Source: Streptomyces atratus
GTDB taxonomy: Bacteria > Actinomycetota > Actinomycetes > Streptomycetales > Streptomycetaceae
DNA length: 64,000 nucleotides
Assembly (NCBI RefSeq): GCF_014648655.1
Contig: NZ_BMRN01000036.1
Location: 1-64,000, forward strand
Direction of reading: 5' to 3'
In this document: positions 51,469 to 60,700 of the stretch, piece after piece
Position numbering within the stretch: the stretch's first letter is position 1
Layout of the letters: each line of letters starts with the position of its first letter
Program-made: the position numbers and the translations under genes
Notes under the pieces: generated by a model
Seen by the model: only the letters and a program-made list of their open reading frames with translations
Database searches by the model: none
What the model was told of the DNA's origin: nothing

Positions 51469-51493
51469 CGGCTTCCCCCGTGTGGGGAAGCCG
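51469..51493. terminator. 10-bp stem-loop upstream of the DUF3103 gene
   Basis: CGGCTTCCCC and GGGGAAGCCG pair perfectly around a 5-base loop. It lies 52 bases before the TTG start of the DUF3103 gene, so it could be a terminator for upstream transcription or a 5' leader structure. It is single-copy. Confidence 0.45.
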
Positions 51494-51545
51494 TCTGTAC
51501 GTGCTGCCACCCCCGTAGTGCTCCACTCGTCAGCAGGAGATCGCC

Positions 51546-52688
51546 TTGAGTGCATCCACGCCGCTGCGTACAACCCTGATCGGTGTTGTCCTGGCCACGA
51601 CCGCCCTGATCCCTCTTCAGGGCACCGCGCTGGCGGCGCAGTCGGGAACGACCGGAACCGCCACCACGGATTCCTCGGTCACGGGCATCGAGGACGCCAC
51701 CGCGCTCGCTCTCGCCAGATCACTGGCCGACCCGGCCTGGAACAGACAAGTCCGCACGGCCACCCTGGCCGCCGACTCGGTGGACCTGGGGGCGCTGACC
51801 GGCGACGCCACCTCCGCGGCCGGCCGGAGGCTCGCCCCGGAGGTCGTCCGGGCCAACCAGGGCGTCGCTGCCGCCAAGGGGCTGACCGACGAGGCCGGTT
51901 CGCTGCTTCGGCTGGGCCTCGCGAACGCGTCAATAAAGGTCCGGCTCGCCTCGGGTACGGCTCCCCTGGTGGCCGCCGCCCCGTCCGACGACGCCTCCAC
52001 GTTCACCGCGTACGACAGCCGGGGCACGGCCCACGAGCTGTCCGTGAACGCCGTCCCCGAGCGGCCCGTCTACCTTGTCGACATCGACGGCGCCAAGGCC
52101 GTCGCCGAAGGCCTGAAGGTTGTCGACGAGGCCCTGAGGGCAAAGGGCCTGAACGCCCCCGCCCCGGCCGCCGGCGTCAGCACCCTGGCCGCCACGACCG
52201 GCATCGACACCACCCGGATCAACTCGGTGCGGATCTCCGACGTCAAGGAACCGGCGATCAAGGGTGACGCCGAGATCTTCACCCTCGTCACGGGCTTCGG
52301 CAAGGACGGCAAGCCGCGCGTCGACACCGTCGAGATGCCGTACCTGAACAAGGACGCCACAACGTACTACCCGAACCAGGTCCTCGTGAACTGGTCCAAC
52401 TACAAATACAACATGGCCGACGCGGTCATGATGGAGGATGACGGCGACACCAACTACCAGTCCCTGGCCAAGGCCATCGTCGCCGTCCTGCTCACCATCA
52501 CGGACCAGGGTGCTTACATTCCCCTCGCCGACGCCGTACTGAACGCCATTCCCACCAGTTGGTGGACCGACGACCCGGATTACGTCGACTCCTGGTACAC
52601 CCTTGCCAAGACGACCAGCGGCACGCGCAACGGCGCAGCGGGCAACGGCTGGATGAACGTCTCCCCGTACCACGTGTCGGAGCTCTGA
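51546..52688 (+). CDS. Secreted DUF3103-like protein
   Basis: A 380-residue exported protein. A Sec-type signal peptide (TLIGVVLATTALIPL, cleavage after TALAAQ) is followed by a domain with VYLVDIDGAKAVAEGL, TRINSVRISDVKEPAIKGDAEIF and a C-terminal region (YYPNQVLVNWSNYKYN, VMMEDDGDTNYQSLA). This resembles DUF3103, a family of unknown role. The start is TTG 51546, chosen because AGGAGA lies 6 bases upstream and the signal peptide begins there. It is not in an operon with its neighbours. Confidence 0.78.
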   Translation: MSASTPLRTTLIGVVLATTALIPLQGTALAAQSGTTGTATTDSSVTGIEDATALALARSLADPAWNRQVRTATLAADSVDLGALTGDATSAAGRRLAPEVVRANQGVAAAKGLTDEAGSLLRLGLANASIKVRLASGTAPLVAAAPSDDASTFTAYDSRGTAHELSVNAVPERPVYLVDIDGAKAVAEGLKVVDEALRAKGLNAPAPAAGVSTLAATTGIDTTRINSVRISDVKEPAIKGDAEIFTLVTGFGKDGKPRVDTVEMPYLNKDATTYYPNQVLVNWSNYKYNMADAVMMEDDGDTNYQSLAKAIVAVLLTITDQGAYIPLADAVLNAIPTSWWTDDPDYVDSWYTLAKTTSGTRNGAAGNGWMNVSPYHVSEL

Positions 52689-53172
52689 CCATCCGCGCCG
52701 GCCGGTCTTCCCCGAGGGCCGGCCGGCGCCGGTGCGGAACAGGTAGTGCTCGGTGGGCTCGGAGCTGCGGCGTCGGCTCGCGCCGGGCTGCGAAGTCGCG
52801 GCCCCTGGCGTGCAGACGCAGCCGGTAGGTTCCCGGTCCCTGGTGGGCGATGTTGAGGTCCAGGGCGTGCTCGTAGGAGCCGATGCGGGCGTAGCCACTG
52901 GTGGAGATGAAGGTGGTGTCGATCATCTCGTCCCAGTCGCCGGCGTCGAGGGCGGGTTCGGTGTCGAAGAGGCAGGTGTAGAGGTGGACGTTGCCCTTTG
53001 TGATGCCGGTGTGGATGGCGGCGGCGTTGTTGGTGACCGCGATGAGCCCGGTGACCGGTTCGCCGAGTGGCGGCTGGATGTCGGGGCTTTCGTCTGCGTC
53101 CGGCTCGGTGGGGTCGATCTCGAACCGGCCATTTTCCACGAAGAGCTTCATGGACTGGGACGCGTGAGGCAT
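52498..53172 (-). CDS. Hypothetical protein, C-terminus probably frameshifted
   Basis: The first 130 or so residues look like a real protein (MKLFVENGRFEIDP, TTFISTSGYARIGSYEHALDLNIAHQGPGTYRLRLHARGRD), a beta-rich domain of unknown function. After RREPT near 52770 the frame becomes Arg/Pro-rich and runs on into the convergent DUF3103 gene without a natural end. An adjacent frame offers SEPTEHYLFRTG, which looks like the expected C-terminus. A single indel near 52770 is the likeliest explanation. ATG 53172 has AAGGGTGG upstream. Confidence 0.55.
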   Translation of the reverse strand: MPHASQSMKLFVENGRFEIDPTEPDADESPDIQPPLGEPVTGLIAVTNNAAAIHTGITKGNVHLYTCLFDTEPALDAGDWDEMIDTTFISTSGYARIGSYEHALDLNIAHQGPGTYRLRLHARGRDFAARREPTPQLRAHRALPVPHRRRPALGEDRPARMVRAPTRGTGRRSSSRCPLRRCACRWSSWQGCTRSRRNPGRRSTNWWEWRSVRRRRGECKHPGP

Positions 53173-53511
53173 CGCGGCCACCCTTCAACTTGGTTCAGGA
53201 AAACCTATGCGGCAACGATGACAGTGCGGCAGCGTGCCCTGGCAGCAGGAGGCTGCGGCACTGGTTCCTGAGGCTATGCAGAACTGGTTGAGCCGGGTGC
53301 CTGCCTTGCTGTTCTGCTTGGCGTTGATCACGCGGTGGCTGCTCAGGCGCTTGGATTCTGCCTTGCCGCCCTCACGCGTGGATGCCATGGGGCACTCGTC
53401 GCAGGACTTGCCCTCGGGCCGGCAGGTGCTGACCTGGGCGAACGCGGGAACTAGCCACGACTCACACCAAAGCGAGAGGTCGCACTGCCCGGCTCACCTG
53501 CCGCGATCTCG
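53173..53511. other. Stretch without a confident gene
   Basis: A minus-strand frame here (53185-53460) contains CRPEGKSCDECP and KRLSSHRVINAKQNSK with reasonable codon usage, but it has no clear start and I recognise no family. It may be a decayed cysteine-rich protein. No terminator or repeat stands out. Confidence 0.35.
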
Positions 53512-55662
53512 TCACTTCGGGTCGAAGGAGAGCCATGTGCCGGCGAGGCCCTGCTGACCCGCCCCGGGCTGGGACCAGTCGCAGACACCGGTTCGGAAGA
53601 TCGCCTTCAGATCCTCGAACTGGCCATCGGTCACCGGCACTCGGTAGTCGGAGCGGGTCACGGGACGCTTGCGGCACTTGACGATGTCGTTGGCCACATC
53701 GGCTCCGGCGACCATCCGCGGCGATGTCCACACCGGGTAGAGGGTGTTGCACTCGGTGTTGTCGATGCCTTCGACCTGGGGCTCCGCGATCTTCTTCGCA
53801 CCGATGCCACGGGTCCAGCAGGCGTCCGTGAGACCCTGCGGCCGGTGGCGGACGATCTTCTCGATGGGGGCGTCGTTGCCGGAGTCTCCCTTGATGCCGG
53901 TGAGCCACTGGTCCATGTCGGACAGCATCCCGGCGAGAGTGAATCCGTGCCCGTTGGAGCGGGTGAGCATGACCTGGTTGGCGTGGGTGCCGTTGGCCTT
54001 GTCCAAGCGCGCCCGGGTGGAGAAGGAGTGGAAGCGCATGTGCATGTCGCCGGCCGCCGCGTCGTCCGTGTAGTCGCGGTAGTCGATGATCGGAACGTCG
54101 GCGAGGCCGCCACCGCCGTTCAGCATGCGGCCCGTGCGGTAGGCCGTCCGTACCGCCTTGAGATCGGCGACGGTGCGCTCCGCGGCGGGCTTGGCGTCGT
54201 CGTCGAGGCCGCCGATGCGCCGGTTCAGGTCGATGAACTGGTCCATGTCGATGGTCCCGTTGTTCAGGGCCTCAAGTCCGTACTGGATACCGGTGTTGTC
54301 GAGCGGCCTGCGCGCCTTCCCGGTCTCCGGTACCTCGCCGTAGACGTTCACGGTGTGGCTGTAGACGTCGCAGCGGGCACCGTCCGGGTTGGTGTCGGGG
54401 TCGTAGCGCTGTTCCTCGGGCAGCTGGGGCGGGCAGAACACCGTGGGGTCGATACGGCCGCCGGCCCTGGCCAGGCTGCCGATGCTCTCCCACTTGCCGA
54501 ACCCGGAGACCGCCCTCTGCTGCTCCTTGGTGAATGCGTCCGGCGCGACTTCCTTGAAGTAGTGGTTCAGGAGCTGGGCGTCGCTGAGCGTCTGAATCGT
54601 CCCGAAGCCGACGTCGGGAAAGCTGCAGCCGGAGAGGATGCCGTCCAGCAGACCCGGGTAGTTGTCGGCGATCTGGTGGGTCTGGTACGAGCCGCCGGAG
54701 CAGCCGTTTCCGATGGTGAAGGCCGGGTCGCCGTACGTCTCCACGAAGCGTTCCTTGACCATGCTCATGGTCTCGGCGGCCAGCAGGTCGTTGCAGTTGT
54801 TGCCGAAGACGTTCAGCGTGGACGATGCGACGCCGTAGCCCTTGCTCAGATACGTGTCGTTCATGATGCCGACGGTGTTGCGGCCCTGGACGTACCAGCC
54901 GCCGTTACAGCCCCCGCCGAAGCCGTACACGAGGCGCCCGTTCCAGCCCGGCCCACGCTGCAGCGGGTCGGGGGTGCCGGACTTCGGGTCGTGCAGCACG
55001 GCCGTCTCGTAGATGCCGCGGTTGATGGTGCCGGTCTCGACGCGGACGATGTACGGCACCTTCTTGCCTGCGCTCGTCGTGGCGGTCGCCAGGTCGGCGG
55101 GAAGGACGTTCTCGTCGGGCAACGGAACGAACTTGCCGGCCGTGGTGCGATACATGTAATCGACACGGGTCTTGACCGAGCAGTCCTTGTCGATCGGCTG
55201 CCCGAGGGTGCCGCCGGTGACCGTCTTGAACTCGGCGGTGTCACAGACGAACGGCTGCTCGTGCGGCCCGGCGAACACCGGCCCCGTGATGGGGTGGTTC
55301 TTCAGGGTCAGTTGTCCGGCGTCCGCGCCCTGAGCCCTGGCCGTGAGCCTGTTGTCGCCCTTGGACAGCTCCTTCACCACGCCCATCAGCGCGTTGTCGC
55401 CGGACGGCCGGAAGCTCGAGGTCACGTCCCGGCCTTCCACCTCGACCCGGACTGTGTCGGCAGCTATGGAGGCGGGCACCTCGACACGTATCAGGGCGTC
55501 GTCTCCCGACACCGCGCCGGGCCGCGACGACACGGCCGTCACCTGCAGCTTCTGGCGTTCCTGGCTGCCGGCCGGCGTCGCCGACGCGCCTACCAGCACG
55601 CCCATGAACGCTATGCCGACAAGGCCCAGTTCGACCGGTCTCGCGGCTCCTCTGAACGACAC
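53512..55662 (-). CDS. Secreted DUF6351 family protein (alpha/beta-hydrolase-like)
   Basis: A 716-residue exported protein. The N-terminus has a signal peptide (VGIAFMGVLVGASATPAGS). A large domain then carries FGGGCNGGWYVQGRN and IGNGCSGGSYQTH, where the serine sits in a GxSxG-like nucleophile elbow, and HSFSTRARLDKANGTHANQ with a possible late histidine (SNGHGF). DUF6351 resembles tannase/feruloyl esterase-type hydrolases in its motif order, so an esterase role is an inference. The start is GTG 55662 with GAGGCGAG upstream. It lies 241 bases downstream of the dehydratase gene on the same strand. Confidence 0.82.
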   Translation of the reverse strand: MSFRGAARPVELGLVGIAFMGVLVGASATPAGSQERQKLQVTAVSSRPGAVSGDDALIRVEVPASIAADTVRVEVEGRDVTSSFRPSGDNALMGVVKELSKGDNRLTARAQGADAGQLTLKNHPITGPVFAGPHEQPFVCDTAEFKTVTGGTLGQPIDKDCSVKTRVDYMYRTTAGKFVPLPDENVLPADLATATTSAGKKVPYIVRVETGTINRGIYETAVLHDPKSGTPDPLQRGPGWNGRLVYGFGGGCNGGWYVQGRNTVGIMNDTYLSKGYGVASSTLNVFGNNCNDLLAAETMSMVKERFVETYGDPAFTIGNGCSGGSYQTHQIADNYPGLLDGILSGCSFPDVGFGTIQTLSDAQLLNHYFKEVAPDAFTKEQQRAVSGFGKWESIGSLARAGGRIDPTVFCPPQLPEEQRYDPDTNPDGARCDVYSHTVNVYGEVPETGKARRPLDNTGIQYGLEALNNGTIDMDQFIDLNRRIGGLDDDAKPAAERTVADLKAVRTAYRTGRMLNGGGGLADVPIIDYRDYTDDAAAGDMHMRFHSFSTRARLDKANGTHANQVMLTRSNGHGFTLAGMLSDMDQWLTGIKGDSGNDAPIEKIVRHRPQGLTDACWTRGIGAKKIAEPQVEGIDNTECNTLYPVWTSPRMVAGADVANDIVKCRKRPVTRSDYRVPVTDGQFEDLKAIFRTGVCDWSQPGAGQQGLAGTWLSFDPK

Positions 55663-55903
55663 GATGGAACTCGCCTCACTTCCTGAAGTCGGGATTCGTA
55701 CTCAGTGTGCAGACGCGGGCTGTGGGCCCGCCGGGACGGTGATGCGAATGCCCCGTTGTCATGGTGTGCGGCTTCCCGGCCAGTAACCGGAAGGGACCCG
55801 CTCCTTGTCCGGCGTCCTGTTCGGTACCGGAGGGGACACAAGGGTTGTAAGCGGCTTTCGATTCCGCAGGGGCGGGCCCGCGCGGCCGACCGGCCCTGCC
55901 CGG

Positions 55904-57046
55904 CTACCAGTTGGTGAACGCCCCGTCCGCCGCGCGCAAGTGCGGGCGCTCGGCCGCCTCGGCCTGGTACCGGCGCGCCGCCTCCCGGTCGATGTCGACG
56001 CCGATGCCGGGCAGTTCGCTCAGCTCCACCCGCCCCGGCAGGATCGTCGGCCGCGCGGTGAAGAGGGCGGCGATGGCCGGATCGGGGTCGGTCTGGTGCT
56101 CCTGGATCGCCACATTGGGGCAGGCCAGGTTGAGTTGGAGCGAGGAAGCGGCGGTGACCGGACCGAGCGGGTTGTGGGTGGCGAGCTTGATGTGGTGGGT
56201 CTCCGCCATCGCCGCGATCTTCTTCGCCTCGGTCAGGCCCGCGGCCACCCCGACGTCCACGCGTGCGTAATCGATGAGGTCGTCCTCGATGAGTGCTCTG
56301 AACTCCCATTTGGAGCCGTACTGCTCACCCGCGGCCAGTGGTACGCCGGTGCGGGCCCGCAGCATGCGGTAGCTGTCCGGGTTCTCACAGCGCAGCGGGT
56401 CCTCGACGAAGTACGGGCGGGCCGCCTCGATCTCCCGGCACAGGGTCAGCGCCTCCGGCGGATCCAGGCGCGTATGGACGTCAAGGATCAGCTCCACCTC
56501 GTCGCCGACCGCGTCCCGCACCTGGTGGAAGAGGTCGACCGAATCGCGCAGGCAGCGGCGGGCGTCGAGCGTGCCGTCGGCGTCGTGCGGCGAGGCGAAC
56601 CGCAGGTGACGCCAGCCCTCGGTGACCAGGTCGCGGCAGCGGTCCAGGAACCACGCGCGGTCGTGGTAGCCGTCGCCGACATGCACATAGGCGGGTACGT
56701 GATCACGCACCCGGCCGCCGAGGAGTTCATGCACCGGTACGCCGAGCGCCTTGCCGCGGATGTCCCAAAGCGCCACGTCCACCGCTGCGATGGCGGCGCC
56801 GAGTATGCGGTCGGCGGGAAAGAACCCGCGCCGGAACATCACCTGCCAGAGGTGCTCGATCCGTCGCGGGTCCTCGCCGACGATCAGCTCCGCGAGGTGC
56901 TCGAGACCGCCCGCGACCGCCCGTTGGCGCGACCTGATGCCGACCTCGCCCAAGCCGTGGATGCCCTCGTCGGTGTCGACCACGACCAGCATCATGCTGT
57001 CGCCGTGGTCTGGGAGAGTCAGCACTTCCAGGCCGGTGATCTTCAT
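55904..57046 (-). CDS. Enolase-superfamily sugar-acid dehydratase (galactonate/mannonate dehydratase-like)
   Basis: A 380-residue mandelate racemase/muconate lactonising family enzyme. The metal ligands appear in order: Asp in LILDVHTRL, Glu in YFVEDPL, and Glu in AAGEQYGSKW. A catalytic histidine follows in LATHNPLGPVTAASS. The HTR and THNPLGP motifs fit D-galactonate or D-mannonate dehydratases, which remove water to give 2-keto-3-deoxy sugar acids. The ATG at 57046 has GAGGAG 4 bases upstream. It is divergent from lacI, and a LacI-type operator lies 13 bases upstream of its start codon, so it is probably repressed by that protein. Confidence 0.9.
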   Translation of the reverse strand: MKITGLEVLTLPDHGDSMMLVVVDTDEGIHGLGEVGIRSRQRAVAGGLEHLAELIVGEDPRRIEHLWQVMFRRGFFPADRILGAAIAAVDVALWDIRGKALGVPVHELLGGRVRDHVPAYVHVGDGYHDRAWFLDRCRDLVTEGWRHLRFASPHDADGTLDARRCLRDSVDLFHQVRDAVGDEVELILDVHTRLDPPEALTLCREIEAARPYFVEDPLRCENPDSYRMLRARTGVPLAAGEQYGSKWEFRALIEDDLIDYARVDVGVAAGLTEAKKIAAMAETHHIKLATHNPLGPVTAASSLQLNLACPNVAIQEHQTDPDPAIAALFTARPTILPGRVELSELPGIGVDIDREAARRYQAEAAERPHLRAADGAFTNW

Positions 57047-57058
57047 GCCACTCCTCTA

Positions 57059-57072
57059 TGAAAACGTTCCCG
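57059..57072. promoter_or_regulatory. LacI-family operator at the dehydratase promoter
   Basis: TGAAAACGTTCCCG is centred on the CG dyad typical of LacI/GalR sites. Read on the minus strand it is CGGGAACGTTTTCA, sharing GGGAACGTT with the second site at 57192. It lies directly upstream of the dehydratase ribosome-binding site. Confidence 0.7.
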
Positions 57073-57191
57073 CAATTTCAGTGCCGTTCTTGAGAACACA
57101 TCATCGACAGCAGTCGAGTCGAAGCGCAAGACCCGTGCACCCAGAAGGTTTTCCTCAATGAAATAGTCCTGACACACGTCTTGACACGCCC

Positions 57192-57205
57192 TGGGAACGT
57201 TCGCA
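57192..57205. promoter_or_regulatory. LacI-family operator at the lacI/importer promoter
   Basis: TGGGAACGTTCGCA is a near-perfect palindrome. TTGACA at 57181-57186 precedes it as a good -35 box, so the operator occupies the spacer and -10 region of a plus-strand promoter. It lies 75 bases upstream of the lacI start. Confidence 0.75.
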
Positions 57206-57280
57206 AACATCACCGCATCCGCAGGATCCAGATGCGAGACGACCGGGGTCCCCCGGTTCAAGACGACGAGGAGGCCGTCC

Positions 57281-58282
57281 GTGGCAGTCACGATCCGGGA
57301 GGTGGCGAGCGCCGCGGGCGTCTCGGTGTCGACGGTGTCCCGTGCGTTCACCGCACCCGACCAGGTGCAGCCGACGACGCGGCGGCGCATCCTCGACGCC
57401 GCGGCCGAGCTCGGCTACTCTCCCAACCCGGCTGCCCGTTCACTGCGCGGCGGCGGCACCGGAACACTCGGCCTGATCGTCCCGGACATCGCCAACCCGT
57501 TCTTCCCGCCGATCATCAAGGCGATGCAGGCCCGCGCCCGGCACCTGGGCTACACGGTGCTGGTCGCCGACAGCGATGAGCGTGAGGCGGACGAGCTGGC
57601 CGCCATCGCGGCCGTATCGAAGCGGGTCGACGGCCTGATCCTGTGGGCCTCCACCCTCACCGAGGGCCGGCTCCATGAACTCGCGGGCCAGATGCCGCTG
57701 GTGGTGGTGAACCGTCACGTGCCGGGCATCCCCGAGGTCCGGATCTCACTGTCCGCCGGCATCGCACAGGCCGCCGAGCAGTTGAAGGCGTACGGTCATC
57801 GGCGCTGCGTCTTCATCAACGCGTCCCGCGCCGAGCTGAGCCGCGGCAAGTCCATCCAGGAGTCCTTCAAAGCGCTCGACCTCTCCCTGTCCGAGCTCGG
57901 CCCGTACGAGCCGCGGTTCGAGACGGGCGTGCACGCAGCCACCCTCGTCGCCGCCCACGACGCGACGGCCGTGATCGCCCACAACGACCTGGTCGCCCTC
58001 GGCGTGCTGCACCAGATGGCCAACCTCGGCATGAGCGTGCCGCGCGACGTCAGCGTCATCGGCATCGACGACACGCTGCTCGCCTCCGTCTCCACCCCCA
58101 GCCTCACCACGATCAGGATCGACCCCGAAGAGATCGCCACGCGGGCGGGGGACCTCCTGATCGAGACGATCGCGCGCACAACAGGCCGTGCTGGACAAGG
58201 ACTTGAAGTCCATTCCCCCTTCGTGGAGATCGGCTCCCGCCTGATCCCCCGCGCCTCGACGGGCCCCGCACCCGCCCACTGA
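57281..58282 (+). CDS. LacI-family transcriptional repressor
   Basis: A 333-residue regulator. The N-terminal HTH is TIREVASAAGVSVSTVSRAF with the hinge helix NPAARSLRGG. The periplasmic-binding-protein-like ligand domain begins GTLGLIVPDIANPFFPPII, and VSVIGIDDTLLASVSTPSLTTIRID is the family's late signature. It should dimerise and bind the two 14-bp sites upstream, releasing on binding a sugar or sugar-acid signal. The GTG at 57281 has GAGGAGG 6 bases upstream. It heads the plus-strand importer cluster and is divergent from the dehydratase. Confidence 0.93.
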   Translation: MAVTIREVASAAGVSVSTVSRAFTAPDQVQPTTRRRILDAAAELGYSPNPAARSLRGGGTGTLGLIVPDIANPFFPPIIKAMQARARHLGYTVLVADSDEREADELAAIAAVSKRVDGLILWASTLTEGRLHELAGQMPLVVVNRHVPGIPEVRISLSAGIAQAAEQLKAYGHRRCVFINASRAELSRGKSIQESFKALDLSLSELGPYEPRFETGVHAATLVAAHDATAVIAHNDLVALGVLHQMANLGMSVPRDVSVIGIDDTLLASVSTPSLTTIRIDPEEIATRAGDLLIETIARTTGRAGQGLEVHSPFVEIGSRLIPRASTGPAPAH

Positions 58283-58362
58283 TCCACGGCGCTCACCACC
58301 ACAACGAGCAAAGCACCGCACTACACCGCACCGAGCCCACTCCTGCCCTTCTTGGAGCCGTT

Positions 58363-59742
58363 ATGCCCAGAAACTCCCGCTGTGCGGCCATACTTGGCTG
58401 CATGGCGCTGACCGCGACCATCGCGGGCTGTTCCTCCCTCACCCCGAGCAGTGCCGGCGGGGACGGTGATCTCGTGCTGAGGGTGCAGGGCATGCCGCCG
58501 GCCACCGACAAGCCGGGGGTCGCCCTGTTCAAGAAGCAGGTGGCCGACTTCGAGAAGGCCAACCCGGGCATCAAGGTCAAGGGTTCGACCACGGTCTTCG
58601 ACCCGCTGACGTTCTCCGCGAAGCTGTCCGGCGGCAATGTCGAGGACGTCATCAAGGTGCCGCTGACCGAGCCGCAGCGGCTCATCCAGCAGAAGCAGGT
58701 GCAGCCGATCACCGGGCAGCTCAAGGAGTGGAAGCACTTCAAGGAGTTCAACCCTCAGGTCCTCCAGCCGCTGACCGACAGCGCCGGCGACGTGTACGGC
58801 GTACCGCAGAATCCGTACGCCCAGGGCCTGGTCTACAACCGCGAGCTCTTCGAGAAGGCCGGCCTCGACCCGGACAGACCGCCGACCACCTGGGCGGAAG
58901 TCCGCACAGCCGCAAAGAGGATCAGCGACAGTACCGGCAAGGCGGGCTTCGTCCACGAGTCCAAGGACAACCAGGGCGGCTGGCAGCTGACGATGCTGTC
59001 GTACGCCTTCGGTGGCGAGCTGGAGAAGGAGCAGGGTGGCAAGTACACCGCCACACTCACCGGGGAGCCGACGAAGAAGGGCTTGCGGCTGCTCAAGGAC
59101 ATGCGCTGGAAGGACGATTCGCTCGGCAAAACCCTGCTCAACAATCAGAACGACGTGATCAAGCAGTTCGCGGCCGGGCAGGTCGGCATGTTCATGGGCA
59201 GCCCGGGGACGTACCGACTGGCGAAGATGCAGTTCGGCATGGAGAACACCGACGCCTTCGGAGTGGCCCCGATGCCGCAGTCCGGCGGCGATGCGACACT
59301 CACCGGCGGCGACATCTACATGGTCCCGAAGTCCGCCGACAAGAAGCATGCGGCAGCGGCCGTCGAGTGGCTGACCTTCGCCTACGCCAAGCCGCAGTAC
59401 AGTACCGACATCGCCGCCGAGCAGGCCAAGGCGCTCTCTGCCGACCCGAAGTCCGCGGTGGGCGTGCCGACGCTTCCGGTCTTCGACAAGAAACGGCAGA
59501 CCGAGATCGACGCAGCGATCAAGCCGTACGTCAATGTGAAGCTGCAGAACTTCAAGCCGTACATCGACGGGCTCTCCACGCTGATGCTGAAGCCGGAGCC
59601 GCCGTACCAGGCGCAGAAGCTGTACACCGCGCTCGACCCGGTGGTCCAAGCGGTGCTCACCAAGCGCGACGCCGACATCGACTCCCTGCTCGCCTCGGCC
59701 GAGAAGGACGTCAATGCCAAGCTCGCCGCGGACCAGAAGTAG
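58363..59742 (+). CDS. ABC sugar transporter solute-binding lipoprotein
   Basis: A 459-residue CUT1-type binding protein. A lipoprotein signal ends in the lipobox TIAGCSS, with the acylated Cys at residue 23. The mature domain has IKVPLTEPQRLIQQKQVQPI, YGVPQNPYAQGLVYNRELFEKAG and GGDIYMVPKSADKKHAAAAVEWL, the standard order in this family. It captures an oligosaccharide outside the membrane and delivers it to the two permeases that follow (gaps 7 bases and -4 bases). It starts 80 bases after lacI, probably in the same regulon or operon. Confidence 0.93.
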   Translation: MPRNSRCAAILGCMALTATIAGCSSLTPSSAGGDGDLVLRVQGMPPATDKPGVALFKKQVADFEKANPGIKVKGSTTVFDPLTFSAKLSGGNVEDVIKVPLTEPQRLIQQKQVQPITGQLKEWKHFKEFNPQVLQPLTDSAGDVYGVPQNPYAQGLVYNRELFEKAGLDPDRPPTTWAEVRTAAKRISDSTGKAGFVHESKDNQGGWQLTMLSYAFGGELEKEQGGKYTATLTGEPTKKGLRLLKDMRWKDDSLGKTLLNNQNDVIKQFAAGQVGMFMGSPGTYRLAKMQFGMENTDAFGVAPMPQSGGDATLTGGDIYMVPKSADKKHAAAAVEWLTFAYAKPQYSTDIAAEQAKALSADPKSAVGVPTLPVFDKKRQTEIDAAIKPYVNVKLQNFKPYIDGLSTLMLKPEPPYQAQKLYTALDPVVQAVLTKRDADIDSLLASAEKDVNAKLAADQK

Positions 59743-59749
59743 CCGGCCC

Positions 59750-60700
59750 ATGGCCCTGCTCACTCCGTCCCGGCGCCCGGCCACCCTGTCCAAGGAGCCC
59801 GCGCCGCGAACCCTGCCTCAGCGGCGGCGTGGCACCGGCGCCCGCAAGCAGTTCACGGCCTGGCTGTTCCTCGTCCCCGCGCTGCTGGTCTTCGGGCTCT
59901 TCGCCTGGTGGCCGATCGTGCGCAGCCTGCTGCTCAGCTTCCAGAAGACCAACCTCGTCGAGCCCGCGGTCTGGGTCGGCCTGGACAACTTCCGTACCCT
60001 GTTCGACGATCCGCTGCTCGGCACCGCCGTCGGGAACACCCTGTTCTTCGTGGTCCTCGGCCTGCTGATCGGCTTCCCGGCGCCGCTGATCCTGGCCGCG
60101 ATCATGTCGACGGTGCGGCGCGGCGCGGGCGTCTACCGCTTCCTGGTGTATCTGCCGGTGGTCATCCCGCCAGTGGTGGCGATCCTGCTCTGGAAGTGGT
60201 TCTACGATCCCGGGAGCGGGCTCTTCAACAACTTCCTCGGCAAGGTCGGGCTCGGCCCGTACTCGTGGCTGGAGTCCTCCGACAGCGCCATGCTCTCGCT
60301 GGTCCTGGAGGCCACCTGGGCGGGCATGGGCGGCGCCGTCCTGATCTACCTCGCGGCGATGGTCGGCATCCCCGGCGAACTCTATGAGGCCGCCGAGATG
60401 GACGGCGCCGGGATCTGGCGGCGGATCTGGCATGTGATGCTGCCCCAACTCCGGTCCGTCATCGGACTGTTGCTGCTCGTCCAGCTGATCAACACGGTGC
60501 AGGTCTTCACCGAGCCGTACGTCTTCACCGGCGGCGGACCCGAGAACTCCACCCTCACGGTCCTGCTGCTGATCTTCCGGTACGCCTTCCAGGACGGCGA
60601 GTACGGCCAGGCCGCCGCACTCTCCTTCCTGATGGTGCTCGCCCTCGCCCTGCTCTCCGCGGTCTATCTGCGGGCCACCCGCAGCTGGAGCACGTCATGA
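59750..60700 (+). CDS. ABC sugar transporter permease, MalF type
   Basis: A 316-residue inner-membrane protein with six membrane segments after a charged N-terminus. The cytoplasmic EAA loop reads YEAAEMDGAGIWRRIWHVMLP, which docks to the ATPase. It forms the channel with the next protein. It starts 7 bases after the binding-protein stop and overlaps the next gene by ATGA. No ATPase is encoded here; in Streptomyces CUT1 systems a shared MsiK supplies it from elsewhere. Confidence 0.93.
   Translation: MALLTPSRRPATLSKEPAPRTLPQRRRGTGARKQFTAWLFLVPALLVFGLFAWWPIVRSLLLSFQKTNLVEPAVWVGLDNFRTLFDDPLLGTAVGNTLFFVVLGLLIGFPAPLILAAIMSTVRRGAGVYRFLVYLPVVIPPVVAILLWKWFYDPGSGLFNNFLGKVGLGPYSWLESSDSAMLSLVLEATWAGMGGAVLIYLAAMVGIPGELYEAAEMDGAGIWRRIWHVMLPQLRSVIGLLLLVQLINTVQVFTEPYVFTGGGPENSTLTVLLLIFRYAFQDGEYGQAAALSFLMVLALALLSAVYLRATRSWSTS

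Noticed and set aside
51469..51493. Short palindrome resembling a Streptomyces CRISPR repeat stem
   Set aside because: It occurs once, with no spaced copies and no cas genes, so it is a hairpin only.
57047..57230. Small minus-strand frame in the dehydratase-lacI gap
   Set aside because: It overlaps both LacI-type operators and the promoter region and resembles no protein.
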